From: Deltaproteobacteria bacterium
Lineage (GTDB): Bacteria > Myxococcota_A > UBA9160 > SZUA-336
Reading direction: 5' to 3'
Assembly: GCA_030673955.1 (NCBI GenBank)
Contig: DAOVBF010000089.1
Location: forward strand, 1 to 5,985
Length of the DNA: 5,985 nucleotides
Positions 1 to 5,396 of the stretch are shown here, piece after piece (the stretch's first letter is position 1; every line of letters starts with the position of its first letter). A model generated the notes under the pieces. The model was given only the letters and a program-made list of their open reading frames with translations, was not told the DNA's origin and made no database searches. Both the position numbers and the translations under genes were made by a program.

Positions 1-63
1 GAGATCGGTGGGGGCACGAACGAGATGCAGCTCGTGGCGATCGCCCGCTCGATCCTGGCCTGA
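1..63 (+). CDS. Acyl-CoA dehydrogenase, C-terminal fragment (gene cut by window start)
   Basis: The first 20 codons read EIGGGTNEMQLVAIARSILA and then TGA. The segment GGGTNE(M/I)Q followed by an 'IAR..L' helix is the C-terminal signature of acyl-CoA dehydrogenases, where this region contributes to FAD binding at the subunit interface. The enzyme would oxidise an acyl-CoA to the 2-enoyl-CoA and pass electrons to ETF. Only the tail is visible, so chain-length or substrate preference cannot be judged. The stop lies 35 bases before the next start on the same strand, which suggests co-transcription with the FAD-dependent oxidoreductase. Confidence 0.85.
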   Translation, partial: EIGGGTNEMQLVAIARSILA

Positions 64-83
64 CGCGCAGCGCACGAGCCGAC

Positions 84-89
84 GAGGAG
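84..89 (+). promoter_or_regulatory. Ribosome binding site of the FAD oxidoreductase
   Basis: GAGGAG lies 9 bases before the ATG at 99. A second ATG at 105 would be 15 bases away, so the site favours the first ATG. Confidence 0.6.
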
Positions 90-98
90 CGAGACGAG

Positions 99-1388
99 AT
101 GACGATGGCTGCGGATCCCTTTCCGGTATTGGAGGAGCCGCCGCGGCGGACGCCGGTCCGGTACGAGACGGAGGTCCTGGTGGTGGGAGGTGGATCGGCG
201 GGAGTCGCCGCCGCGGTCGCCGCCGCCCGCAACGGCGCCGAGGTCATGCTGGTGGAGCGGTACGGCTACCTCGGCGGTCTCGCGACCGGAGGACTCATCA
301 TTCTGCTGCTGACCCTCGACGACGGCCGCGGACGTCAGGCGGTGGCCGGACTCTGCCAGGAGGTGACCGAACGGTTGGCGCGCCGCGACGCAGCCTACTT
401 TCCGCCGCGCGAAGAGTGGGGTCGCTCGGACGAGGCCCTGGTGCACCGCGATCGGCGCCGGGGCCTCGTCTGGGGAGGCGGACCGCACCGCGTCCGCTAC
501 TCGGTGGCCTTCGAGCCGGAGGAGATGAAGTTCGCCTTCAACCAGATGGTGGAAGAGGCCGGCGTGAAGCTGCTCCTGCACGTCTGGGCGTGTGATCCGA
601 TCCTCGCGGACGGACGTCTAGCCGGGATGATCTTCCAGGGGAAAGCGGGACGCTTCGCCGTGAAGGCCGCGGTCGTGATCGATACCAGCGGAGACGGTGA
701 CGTGTTCGCAGCCGCCGGCTGCGCTCACGAGAGCGAGCAGGTCCTGCCCTGGCTCTGGTTCACGGCGGGCGGCGTGGAAGACGTCCCGTCGGTGATCGAC
801 GCCGGCGGCGGATGCTTCCAGACCATTGGCGAGGGGAAGGTGCTGCTTCCTTGGGGCGCGACGGAGAAGGTCTCGCGCCGGATCGACGCCACCTCTCCCG
901 AGGACCTGACCTACGCGGAGCTCGAGTGCCGCAAGCGCGTCATGGCGGAGATGGACCGCTTGCGCCGCGAGATCCCGGGCTTCGCAAAGGCGCATCTGTG
1001 CCATATTGCGGATCAGCTGGGGATCACCGAGAGCCGAAGGCTACAGGGCCAGTACGTGCTTCAGCGCGCCGACATGGATCAGCCCTTCGACGACACAGTC
1101 GCCGTAACCGGGCACTGGACCAAGTACGGCGCTCTCTACCATATCCCCTATCGCTGTCTGATCACGACCGAGATCCCGAACCTGCTCGTGGCCGGTCGTT
1201 GCATCTCGGTCGATCACCGCGTGCACCACGCCACCAAGGAGATCCCGGCCTGCATGGCGACGGGCGAGGCGGTAGGGACAGCAGCGGCCCTTGCCGTCCG
1301 CACCGGTGTCGATCCCCCGAAGCTCGACGTCGAGCGGCTCCGGAAGCGCCTGGCCGAAGCGGGCGCGATCGTGTCGCTCGAGCGGTAG
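99..1388 (+). CDS. FAD-dependent oxidoreductase (FAD_oxidored family)
   Basis: The 429-residue protein starts with a Rossmann dinucleotide-binding fold. VLVVGGGSAGVAAAVAAARN (27-46) gives the GxGxxG loop at G30, G32 and G35, and E53 in LVERYGYLGG is the usual ribose-binding acid. A second FAD contact of the form DTSGDGD lies at 195-201. LGITESRR (307-314) and the C-terminal segment NLLVAGRCISVDHRVHHATK (361-380), followed by a GEAVGTAAALA helix, are typical of the FAD_oxidored (PF12831) group. No signal peptide or membrane segment is evident, so it should be a soluble flavoprotein. Length is normal for the family. The substrate cannot be read from sequence; many relatives are annotated only as FAD-dependent oxidoreductases. 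Adjacency to an acyl-CoA dehydrogenase suggests a role in organic-acid oxidation, which is inference. The stop is TAG, and the gene faces a convergent neighbour. Confidence 0.88.
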   Translation: MTMAADPFPVLEEPPRRTPVRYETEVLVVGGGSAGVAAAVAAARNGAEVMLVERYGYLGGLATGGLIILLLTLDDGRGRQAVAGLCQEVTERLARRDAAYFPPREEWGRSDEALVHRDRRRGLVWGGGPHRVRYSVAFEPEEMKFAFNQMVEEAGVKLLLHVWACDPILADGRLAGMIFQGKAGRFAVKAAVVIDTSGDGDVFAAAGCAHESEQVLPWLWFTAGGVEDVPSVIDAGGGCFQTIGEGKVLLPWGATEKVSRRIDATSPEDLTYAELECRKRVMAEMDRLRREIPGFAKAHLCHIADQLGITESRRLQGQYVLQRADMDQPFDDTVAVTGHWTKYGALYHIPYRCLITTEIPNLLVAGRCISVDHRVHHATKEIPACMATGEAVGTAAALAVRTGVDPPKLDVERLRKRLAEAGAIVSLER

Positions 1389-1391
1389 CTG

Positions 1392-1490
1392 GCGGGACCC
1401 GGGCCAGAGCGGTCTGGCCCACCCGCACTTCGTTCAGCTTCGCTTCACTGCGCGCCGCACTGACGTGCGGCTTGCGGTAGCGGGTCCCGC
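1392..1490. terminator. Nested inverted repeats between convergent genes, probable bidirectional terminator
   Basis: The 118-base region between the two stop codons holds three perfect stems. The outer stem pairs GCGGGACCC (1392-1400) with GGGTCCCGC (1482-1490). Inside, GGGCCAGA (1401-1408) and TCTGGCCC (1413-1420) form an 8-bp hairpin with a 4-base loop GCGG. GCCGCAC (1454-1460) and GTGCGGC (1465-1471) form a 7-bp hairpin with a TGAC loop. Together they can form a three-way junction. There is no T tract on either strand, so this is not a classic intrinsic terminator. Position between convergent genes is the main argument for a termination role. A dispersed palindromic repeat is the alternative. 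Confidence 0.5.
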
Positions 1491-1506
1491 GCGAGGGAGC
1501 GGTCCG

Positions 1507-1869
1507 CTACTGATCCAAAGAAGCCGCGAAGCTGCGGTAGTCCTCGGCGAAGTCCGACGCCCAGCAGTAGGCGCGATAGGGGAACGTCACGACGGCCTTG
1601 GCGGGCGTCCAGCGCAGGACCTTCGCGGGCCAGTTGGCGGTCGCCAGCGGCGGACGGTCCATCGGCTTCTTCGGCGGAGTCATCTTCTTCGGCGAAGCCG
1701 TCTGCCTGCAAATGGCCTTCCCGCGCGCGCTCCCTCGGGGCGCAGTCTTGCGGGGCGTAACGTTCTTGCGAGTCATCTTCTTGCGTGCGGTCTTGCCGGA
1801 TGAAGTCTTCCGGCGCGGATTCTTTCGGACCGCCGGCTTGCGCGTAACCGTCCCACGACGAGCTGCCAT
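1507..1869 (-). CDS. Lys/Arg-rich histone-H1-like small protein
   Basis: The 120-residue protein has a strongly basic N-terminal part: residues 1-70 contain 25 Lys/Arg and no Asp or Glu, with many Thr, Ser, Pro and Ala, as in the disordered tails of histone H1-like and HU-tail proteins. Examples are KTSSGKTARKKMTRK (21-35) and KKMTPPKKP (61-69). Residues 71-120 are quite different: aromatic-rich (W80, W87, F96, Y98, Y101, W103, F107, Y111, F114) and acidic near the end, suggesting a small folded C-terminal module that I do not recognise. Binding to DNA or another polyanion is the likely role of the tail, by composition only. A perfect AGGAGG lies 11 bases before the ATG, which makes the gene credible. 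Stop is TAG. It lies 309 bases downstream of the kinase gene and likely has its own promoter. Confidence 0.72.
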   Translation of the reverse strand: MAARRGTVTRKPAVRKNPRRKTSSGKTARKKMTRKNVTPRKTAPRGSARGKAICRQTASPKKMTPPKKPMDRPPLATANWPAKVLRWTPAKAVVTFPYRAYCWASDFAEDYRSFAASLDQ

Positions 1870-1880
1870 TTTCGGGTCAC

Positions 1881-1886
1881 CCTCCT
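1881..1886 (-). promoter_or_regulatory. Strong ribosome binding site of the histone-like gene
   Basis: On the minus strand this reads AGGAGG, 11 bases before the ATG that ends at 1869. It is the full anti-16S complement and fixes the start codon. Confidence 0.65.
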
Positions 1887-1946
1887 ATCGGTCGTCTCGT
1901 GCGCCACGGCTCCGAAGCCGCTCGAGCCGCACAGGGGCTCCTCGGC

Positions 1947-1961
1947 CGTACAACGTGTACG
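1947..1961. promoter_or_regulatory. Perfect 6-3-6 palindrome, operator candidate for the histone-like gene
   Basis: CGTACA (1947-1952), ACG, TGTACG (1956-1961) is a perfect inverted repeat with a 3-base spacer. It lies 78 bases upstream of the histone-like start, where a dimeric repressor or activator could act. The shape resembles sites bound by small helix-turn-helix dimers. The cognate protein is unknown, and a chance occurrence cannot be excluded. Confidence 0.35.
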
Positions 1962-1979
1962 ACCCGTTCGCACCTGTCA

Positions 1980-2008
1980 TCTATCGGACGCAGTTACAAC
2001 GACTTGAA
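1980..2008 (-). promoter_or_regulatory. Weak promoter candidate for the histone-like gene
   Basis: On the minus strand a TTCAAG (-35-like, 2008-2003) and GATAGA (-10-like, 1985-1980) are separated by 17 bases in the most A/T-rich part of the spacer. Both boxes match the sigma70 consensus poorly. The main support is spacing and position, with the 1947-1961 palindrome just downstream, around the predicted transcription start. Confidence 0.2.
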
Positions 2009-2178
2009 AACAAGAGAGAGGTGATGGGCGGTCCCAACAGACGCCTCGCGCCCCTCCCGATGACGACGCTGGCCACGGCTGGCGGTACCTGACGCCCTCT
2101 CCCCCACGTCGCAGCCCCCCGACGGGGCCCTCCAACCCAGCTCCGGGTCCTTCACCCCCCGGCAGCATCGCGCTCGAG

Positions 2179-3516
2179 CTAGAACGTCTGGTGCTTTGGC
2201 AGATGGCCGAGCACCGTCTTCAGGAGGTCGCGACGACTGATCGGCTTGGTCGCAAAATCATTACACCCAGCGTTGAGGCAACGTTCACGATCGCCCTTCA
2301 TGGCGTGGGCCGTGAGCGCCACTATGGGCACCTGGCAGCCCGCCTCTCGCAGCCGCTGCGTGGCTTCGTACCCATCCATCACGGGCATCTGCATGTCCAT
2401 CAGAATCAGATCGAAGGGCTCCTCCATGTCCCGCGCCGCGAGCGCGAGTTCGACGCCCGCCTTGCCGTTCTCCGCATGGCTGACCTGGAAGCCCGACTTC
2501 CTCAGCGTCGACGCGATCAGGCGCCGATTGTCCTCGCCGTCCTCCACCAGGAGGATCTGTGCCTTCGGCCCGGTCTCCTTCACACCGTCCAGAAACGCGA
2601 GGGTCGAGCCGCCGTCGCCCGGCAGGATGAACGGCTCGGTCCCTTGCCGCGCGGGATCATCGAGCATCGCGACGCCTTCGAGCGAGCCGACCTCGACGCT
2701 GAGTGCGAAGGTGCTGCCCTGGCCCTCGACGCTCTCCACCTCGATGTCGCCACCCAGGAGCCGGGCCAGGTGGCTGGAGACCGCGAGCCCCAGACCCGTC
2801 CCGCCGTACTCGCGCGTGGTCGAGGCATCGGCCTGGGAGAACGACTCGAAGACTCTTCCCTGTGCCTCGGCGGAGAGACCCGGACCCGTGTCCGCCACGG
2901 CGAAGCGGAGCATCGGCTTCCCCTGCTCGGCTCGGATACGCTGCACCGTGACCCGCACCGAGCCGCGCGCCGTGAACTTGATCGCGTTACCGACCAGGTT
3001 CATCAGGATCTGGCGCAGGCGCGTCGGATCCGTCTGAATGGTGGCGGGAATCTTGCCTTTGTAGATGACGTCGAAGGCGATGCCCTTTTCCTCGGCGGCG
3101 CTGCGCATCACCGACTCGATATCGGCGATGACTTCGCAGGGCGAGGTCGGGAGCTGCTCCACCTCGATCTTGCCCGCCTCGATCTTCGAGAGGTCGAGGA
3201 TGTCGGCGAGGATCCGCATCAGGTGCTGCCCGTTGCGCTTGAGCGTGCGCAAGGCCTCAATGCGGCGCGCCGGCGCACGCCTGAGATCGCCGTCCTCGAG
3301 CAGCAGCTCGGTGTAGCCCAGGATCGCCGTCATGGGCGTCCGGAGCTCGTGGCTCATGTTTGCGAGAAACTCGCTCTTGGCGCGGGTCGCTTCCTCCGCC
3401 CGTTTCTTGGCCTGGCGCAGCTCCTCGGCGGTCTCGGTCGGGCCCCCGAGCTTCGAGCGCAGAGTCTGCAGCTCTTTGCGAGCGGTTTCAGCCTCGAGGC
3501 ATAGTTCCCTCCGCAA
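2179..3516 (-). CDS. Hybrid sensor histidine kinase with C-terminal receiver domain
   Basis: The called 445-residue protein starts at a TTG. Domains in order: coiled coil (about 1-45); HisKA dimerisation domain with the H-box [15 protein letters not shown] (47-61), phospho-acceptor H56; HATPase_c with N-box NLVGNAIKF (173-181), G1 DTGPGL (209-214), F-box FESFSQAD (223-230) and G2 GGTGLGLA (238-245); linker; then a receiver domain (about 319-440) with acidic E325-D326, phospho-acceptor D374 in [14 protein letters not shown]402 and K424. All key residues are present, so it should autophosphorylate and pass phosphate to its own receiver. No membrane segment or PAS/GAF sensor is visible, so it is probably cytoplasmic, with the signal sensed through the coiled coil or a partner. 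No response regulator or Hpt gene lies next to it. The open frame continues upstream of the TTG, which has only a poor ribosome binding site, so the true protein is probably longer (see 3517-3677). Confidence 0.85.
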   Translation of the reverse strand: MRRELCLEAETARKELQTLRSKLGGPTETAEELRQAKKRAEEATRAKSEFLANMSHELRTPMTAILGYTELLLEDGDLRRAPARRIEALRTLKRNGQHLMRILADILDLSKIEAGKIEVEQLPTSPCEVIADIESVMRSAAEEKGIAFDVIYKGKIPATIQTDPTRLRQILMNLVGNAIKFTARGSVRVTVQRIRAEQGKPMLRFAVADTGPGLSAEAQGRVFESFSQADASTTREYGGTGLGLAVSSHLARLLGGDIEVESVEGQGSTFALSVEVGSLEGVAMLDDPARQGTEPFILPGDGGSTLAFLDGVKETGPKAQILLVEDGEDNRRLIASTLRKSGFQVSHAENGKAGVELALAARDMEEPFDLILMDMQMPVMDGYEATQRLREAGCQVPIVALTAHAMKGDRERCLNAGCNDFATKPISRRDLLKTVLGHLPKHQTF

Positions 3517-3677
3517 CGCCTGCTCGCTGCTGATCCGCTCGAGCTCGCGGTTGCACAGCTCCGCGACCGTGCGGCGCAGCGATTGGAGCTCGCGGAGGAG
3601 CTCCTGCTCGGATTTCTCTCGATCGCGGATACTCGTTTCCCCCCGATGGCGGCGGCAGACTCGGTCGTAAACCCCAT
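3517..3677 (-). CDS. Probable N-terminal extension of the histidine kinase, with an apparent frameshift
   Basis: In the kinase frame the translation upstream of the TTG continues without a stop to about 3700 and is coiled-coil-like: [19 protein letters not shown] and then [16 protein letters not shown] lead straight into the called start. No ATG, GTG or TTG is available in that frame before the upstream stop. The best start is the ATG at 3677-3675, with AGGA 7 bases upstream, and it reads [13 protein letters not shown] in another frame. The two frames meet at a six-base G run (minus strand; C run at 3639-3644). One extra base there would join them into a 499-residue protein. Either the sequence has a homopolymer error, or the gene is frameshifted or uses slippage. 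A CTG or other rare start in the kinase frame is the alternative. Confidence 0.5.
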
Positions 3678-3684
3678 CGGAAGA

Positions 3685-3688
3685 TCCT
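3685..3688 (-). promoter_or_regulatory. Ribosome binding site before the ATG at 3677
   Basis: On the minus strand AGGA sits 7 bases before the ATG. It is better placed than anything before the TTG at 3516 and supports the longer kinase. Confidence 0.45.
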
Positions 3689-3711
3689 GAGCGCTGCTAG
3701 AGTTCGGAGCG

Positions 3712-3726
3712 CGCACCGTGGGTGCG
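3712..3726. repeat. 6-3-6 GC-rich inverted repeat between nuclease and kinase genes
   Basis: CGCACC (3712-3717), GTG, GGTGCG (3721-3726) is a perfect inverted repeat in the 112 bases between the nuclease stop (3790) and the kinase ATG (3677). No T tract follows on the minus strand. It could be a hairpin at the nuclease 3' end or an operator for the kinase. The rest of this spacer shows no clear promoter. Confidence 0.35.
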
Positions 3727-3789
3727 ACGAACATTGTCATTCGCGCACAGACACGGCCTCGGCGGACGAGTACCCGCATTTGACGGCGG

Positions 3790-5310
3790 CTACGGGGCCG
3801 CTCCCCCGCGCCGCTGCGCCCCGTGCGCAGAGAGGGCCCGGTGGAGCTCTACCAGGGCGAAGGTGTCCCTCTTGCAGTAGGCGAGGAGTGCCTTCCGCAG
3901 GCGCTCTTCCTCGCCGGGGTCGACGGCTCCACCGACGATGCGGACCATTGCCGCGGCGGCAACGCCGCCCTCGGCGATCTCCTCGAGGTCGTCGAATGTG
4001 ACCTGGGGCGCCAGTGCGGGGGCGACGTCCTTGAGGGAGAACGAGCCGCGGAAAGCGGGGGCGTAGATGTTTCGGCGAACGACGGGCAGGAGGTCACGGA
4101 GGCGAGCTTGGATCGCCCCGAGACCTCCGGCAAGCTCGGGGCATGCATCGGCGAGTGCGCGGAGCTGGGTCCGCTCGAACGCGGAGTAGACGAGGATGGG
4201 CTCGGGTCCCCCGTTCAGCGCGTCGACGAGGCTGGCTGCAAAGGAGGGGCGCGGATCGGTGCGGCCATTTGCGAGGAACTCGGCGTGGGTGAGCTCGCCG
4301 TCGGCACCCACGTGATGCAGCGACCACTGAAAGGGGATCATCTGGTAGGGGCGCGTTCCCGGGTAGACGGGAAGCACTGGATTCATGGCCTCGAAGTCGA
4401 GGTAGTACGCAGGGGGGCCGAGGCCGACGAGGGCGAACGCGAGCCCGGACGAGATGCAGGGCCGGCCGGTGCGGTGCACCTCACGGACCCGGCCCTGAGT
4501 CGCCGAGAGCGGGAAGGTCTCGGGAACCTCTGAGATGCGCTCGATGCCCTGGCACCGCAGCGCCTGGAAACGGTCCGGGGAGAGCCCGGGTAGGTGGAAG
4601 ACCCAATCCTCGGGCAGCTCGCGGGTGCAGTGCTCCCAGAACTCGCACGTGTAGGGGCTGAAACAGTGGTGATCGGGCAAGACGTCCGGCGTGGCTGGCT
4701 CCCCCAGGACATTGTGGAGCGCCTCCACGAGGCGAGGCAGCTCTGCCAGACGCGCGGCACACACCGATGTGAGATCGGCGCGAACGAAGAAGGCGGGCCA
4801 GTCGATCCCGTCCTCCCCCAGTACGTAATCGCGATTCACGTGCAGGAGCTCGACGGAGGGGATACGCAGGCCGGAGCCCTCGAGCACGAACTGCTGCACC
4901 GCCACGTCATCCAGATGGACCTCCTTCACTCCCGTGGCGGCCTTCACCTCCCTCAGGCCCCACGCGCCGTCGGGAAGTCGCTCGAGGACGTCAACTCGGA
5001 TGCGAATGCGTTCCCATTCGAAGGCGCCCTCGAAGATCGCTGGAAGATCGGGGTTACGCATGAGCTCGCGGGTGCGGACCACGGCCTGCGCGTGCTCCCA
5101 TGGCCGCTCCTCGACGAGCACGCCGCCCGGGAAGAGCCGGTGGGCCGCAAACCCCACGTCTGTCCCCGCCTCGAACAGGGCCTCGAGAAACTCTTCGGGC
5201 GCCGTCGCGAGCTCCCGCGCGTAGCTCGTGAGCCAGAGACGCTTCGGGCACTGGCGCCCGGCCAGGTAGCGAGACTTAGTGAGGTGTGCCTGTCCGTCTC
5301 GATCCGTCAT
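3790..5310 (-). CDS. DUF2779-family protein: Cas4/RecB-like Fe-S nuclease fused to DEDD-type exonuclease
   Basis: From the ATG at 5310 the protein has 506 residues. The N-terminal half is Cas4/RecB-like: LTKSRYLAGRQCPKRLW (10-26) with C21, E94 in FEGAF, D107 in RVDVL, and the E-V-K triad at 121-123 give a PD-(D/E)XK core. C216, C222 and C228 (CX5CX5C) complete, with C21, a four-cysteine Fe-S site. The C-terminal half is an RNase H-fold exonuclease: D305 and E307 in YYLDFEAMNP, YSAFE (375-379) at the second motif, SLKDVAPAL (425-433), and YCKRD (478-482) giving Y478-x3-D482. This order matches the DUF2779 (PF11074) family. The protein is predicted to be a soluble metal-dependent nuclease; its biological role is not established, though DNA repair or defence is plausible. 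GAGGAG before the ATG at 5310 and the absence of family similarity in the 40 residues after an upstream in-frame ATG (5430) support this start. Confidence 0.83.
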   Translation of the reverse strand: MTDRDGQAHLTKSRYLAGRQCPKRLWLTSYARELATAPEEFLEALFEAGTDVGFAAHRLFPGGVLVEERPWEHAQAVVRTRELMRNPDLPAIFEGAFEWERIRIRVDVLERLPDGAWGLREVKAATGVKEVHLDDVAVQQFVLEGSGLRIPSVELLHVNRDYVLGEDGIDWPAFFVRADLTSVCAARLAELPRLVEALHNVLGEPATPDVLPDHHCFSPYTCEFWEHCTRELPEDWVFHLPGLSPDRFQALRCQGIERISEVPETFPLSATQGRVREVHRTGRPCISSGLAFALVGLGPPAYYLDFEAMNPVLPVYPGTRPYQMIPFQWSLHHVGADGELTHAEFLANGRTDPRPSFAASLVDALNGGPEPILVYSAFERTQLRALADACPELAGGLGAIQARLRDLLPVVRRNIYAPAFRGSFSLKDVAPALAPQVTFDDLEEIAEGGVAAAAMVRIVGGAVDPGEEERLRKALLAYCKRDTFALVELHRALSAHGAQRRGGAAP

Positions 5311-5313
5311 CCG

Positions 5314-5319
5314 CTCCTC
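5314..5319 (-). promoter_or_regulatory. Ribosome binding site of the DUF2779 gene
   Basis: On the minus strand GAGGAG ends 3 bases before the ATG at 5310. Spacing is a little short but it is the only good site here, and it selects this start over the ATG at 5430, which would overlap the divergent gene. Confidence 0.5.
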
Positions 5320-5334
5320 GTGCGCAACGCCAGC

Positions 5335-5347
5335 CGGTATGATACCG
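5335..5347. promoter_or_regulatory. Palindromic bidirectional -10 candidate between divergent genes
   Basis: CGGTAT, G, ATACCG is a perfect 6-1-6 inverted repeat in the 86 bases between the two divergent starts. It contains TATGAT on the plus strand (5338-5343) and TATCAT on the minus strand (5344-5339), each matching the -10 consensus in five of six bases. Starts about 7 bases downstream of each would give leaders of roughly 22 bases to the nuclease and 47 to the methyltransferase, each holding the ribosome binding site. Neither strand has a clear -35 box. It could also be an operator. Confidence 0.4.
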
Positions 5348-5385
5348 AAACAAGAGCTCGCTCGTATTCGAGGCTGAGTACCGTC

Positions 5386-5391
5386 GAGGAG
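5386..5391 (+). promoter_or_regulatory. Ribosome binding site of the methyltransferase
   Basis: GAGGAG lies 5 bases before the GTG at 5397 and decides this start; the next in-frame ATG (5526) would remove 43 residues. Confidence 0.55.
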
Positions 5392-5396
5392 AGAAG

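Larger units (their letters stand above)
1870..2178. other. 309-base non-coding spacer between kinase and histone-like genes
   Basis: No convincing gene was found here. Base use is uneven: the part next to the kinase stop is very C-rich on the plus strand (runs at 2101-2105, 2115-2120 and 2155-2160), while 1976-2025 is the most A/T-rich part. A 5-bp hairpin CGGCT/AGCCG sits at 1907-1920. A small GC-rich inverted repeat GCCCC/GGGGC sits at 2114-2128 and could be part of the kinase 3' end. The spacer is large enough to hold the promoter and operator of the histone-like gene. Confidence 0.6.

Noticed and set aside
8..595. Plus-strand 195-codon open frame at the left edge
   Set aside because: Overlaps the FAD oxidoreductase in another frame and is Arg/Gly/Pro-rich, typical of a GC-rich shadow.
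1598..2092. Plus-strand 164-codon open frame opposite the histone-like gene
   Set aside because: Antisense to a gene with a perfect AGGAGG site; hydrophobic segments come from complementing the Lys/Arg-rich codons.
1977..2168. Minus-strand 63-codon open frame just after the kinase stop
   Set aside because: Gly/Pro/Arg-rich without a recognisable motif, and no good ribosome binding site before its ATG.
2191..3504. Long plus-strand open frame (437 codons) opposite the histidine kinase
   Set aside because: It is the antisense of a clearly identified kinase, is Arg/His/Leu-rich as GC-rich shadows are, and has no family motif.
3823..4533. Plus-strand open frame of 236 codons opposite the nuclease
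   Set aside because: Shadow of the DUF2779 exonuclease half, whose catalytic motifs are in the other strand.
3790..5310. CRISPR adaptation Cas4
   Set aside because: The Cas4-like half is fused to a DEDD exonuclease in the DUF2779 arrangement, and no repeat array or other cas gene is present in the window.
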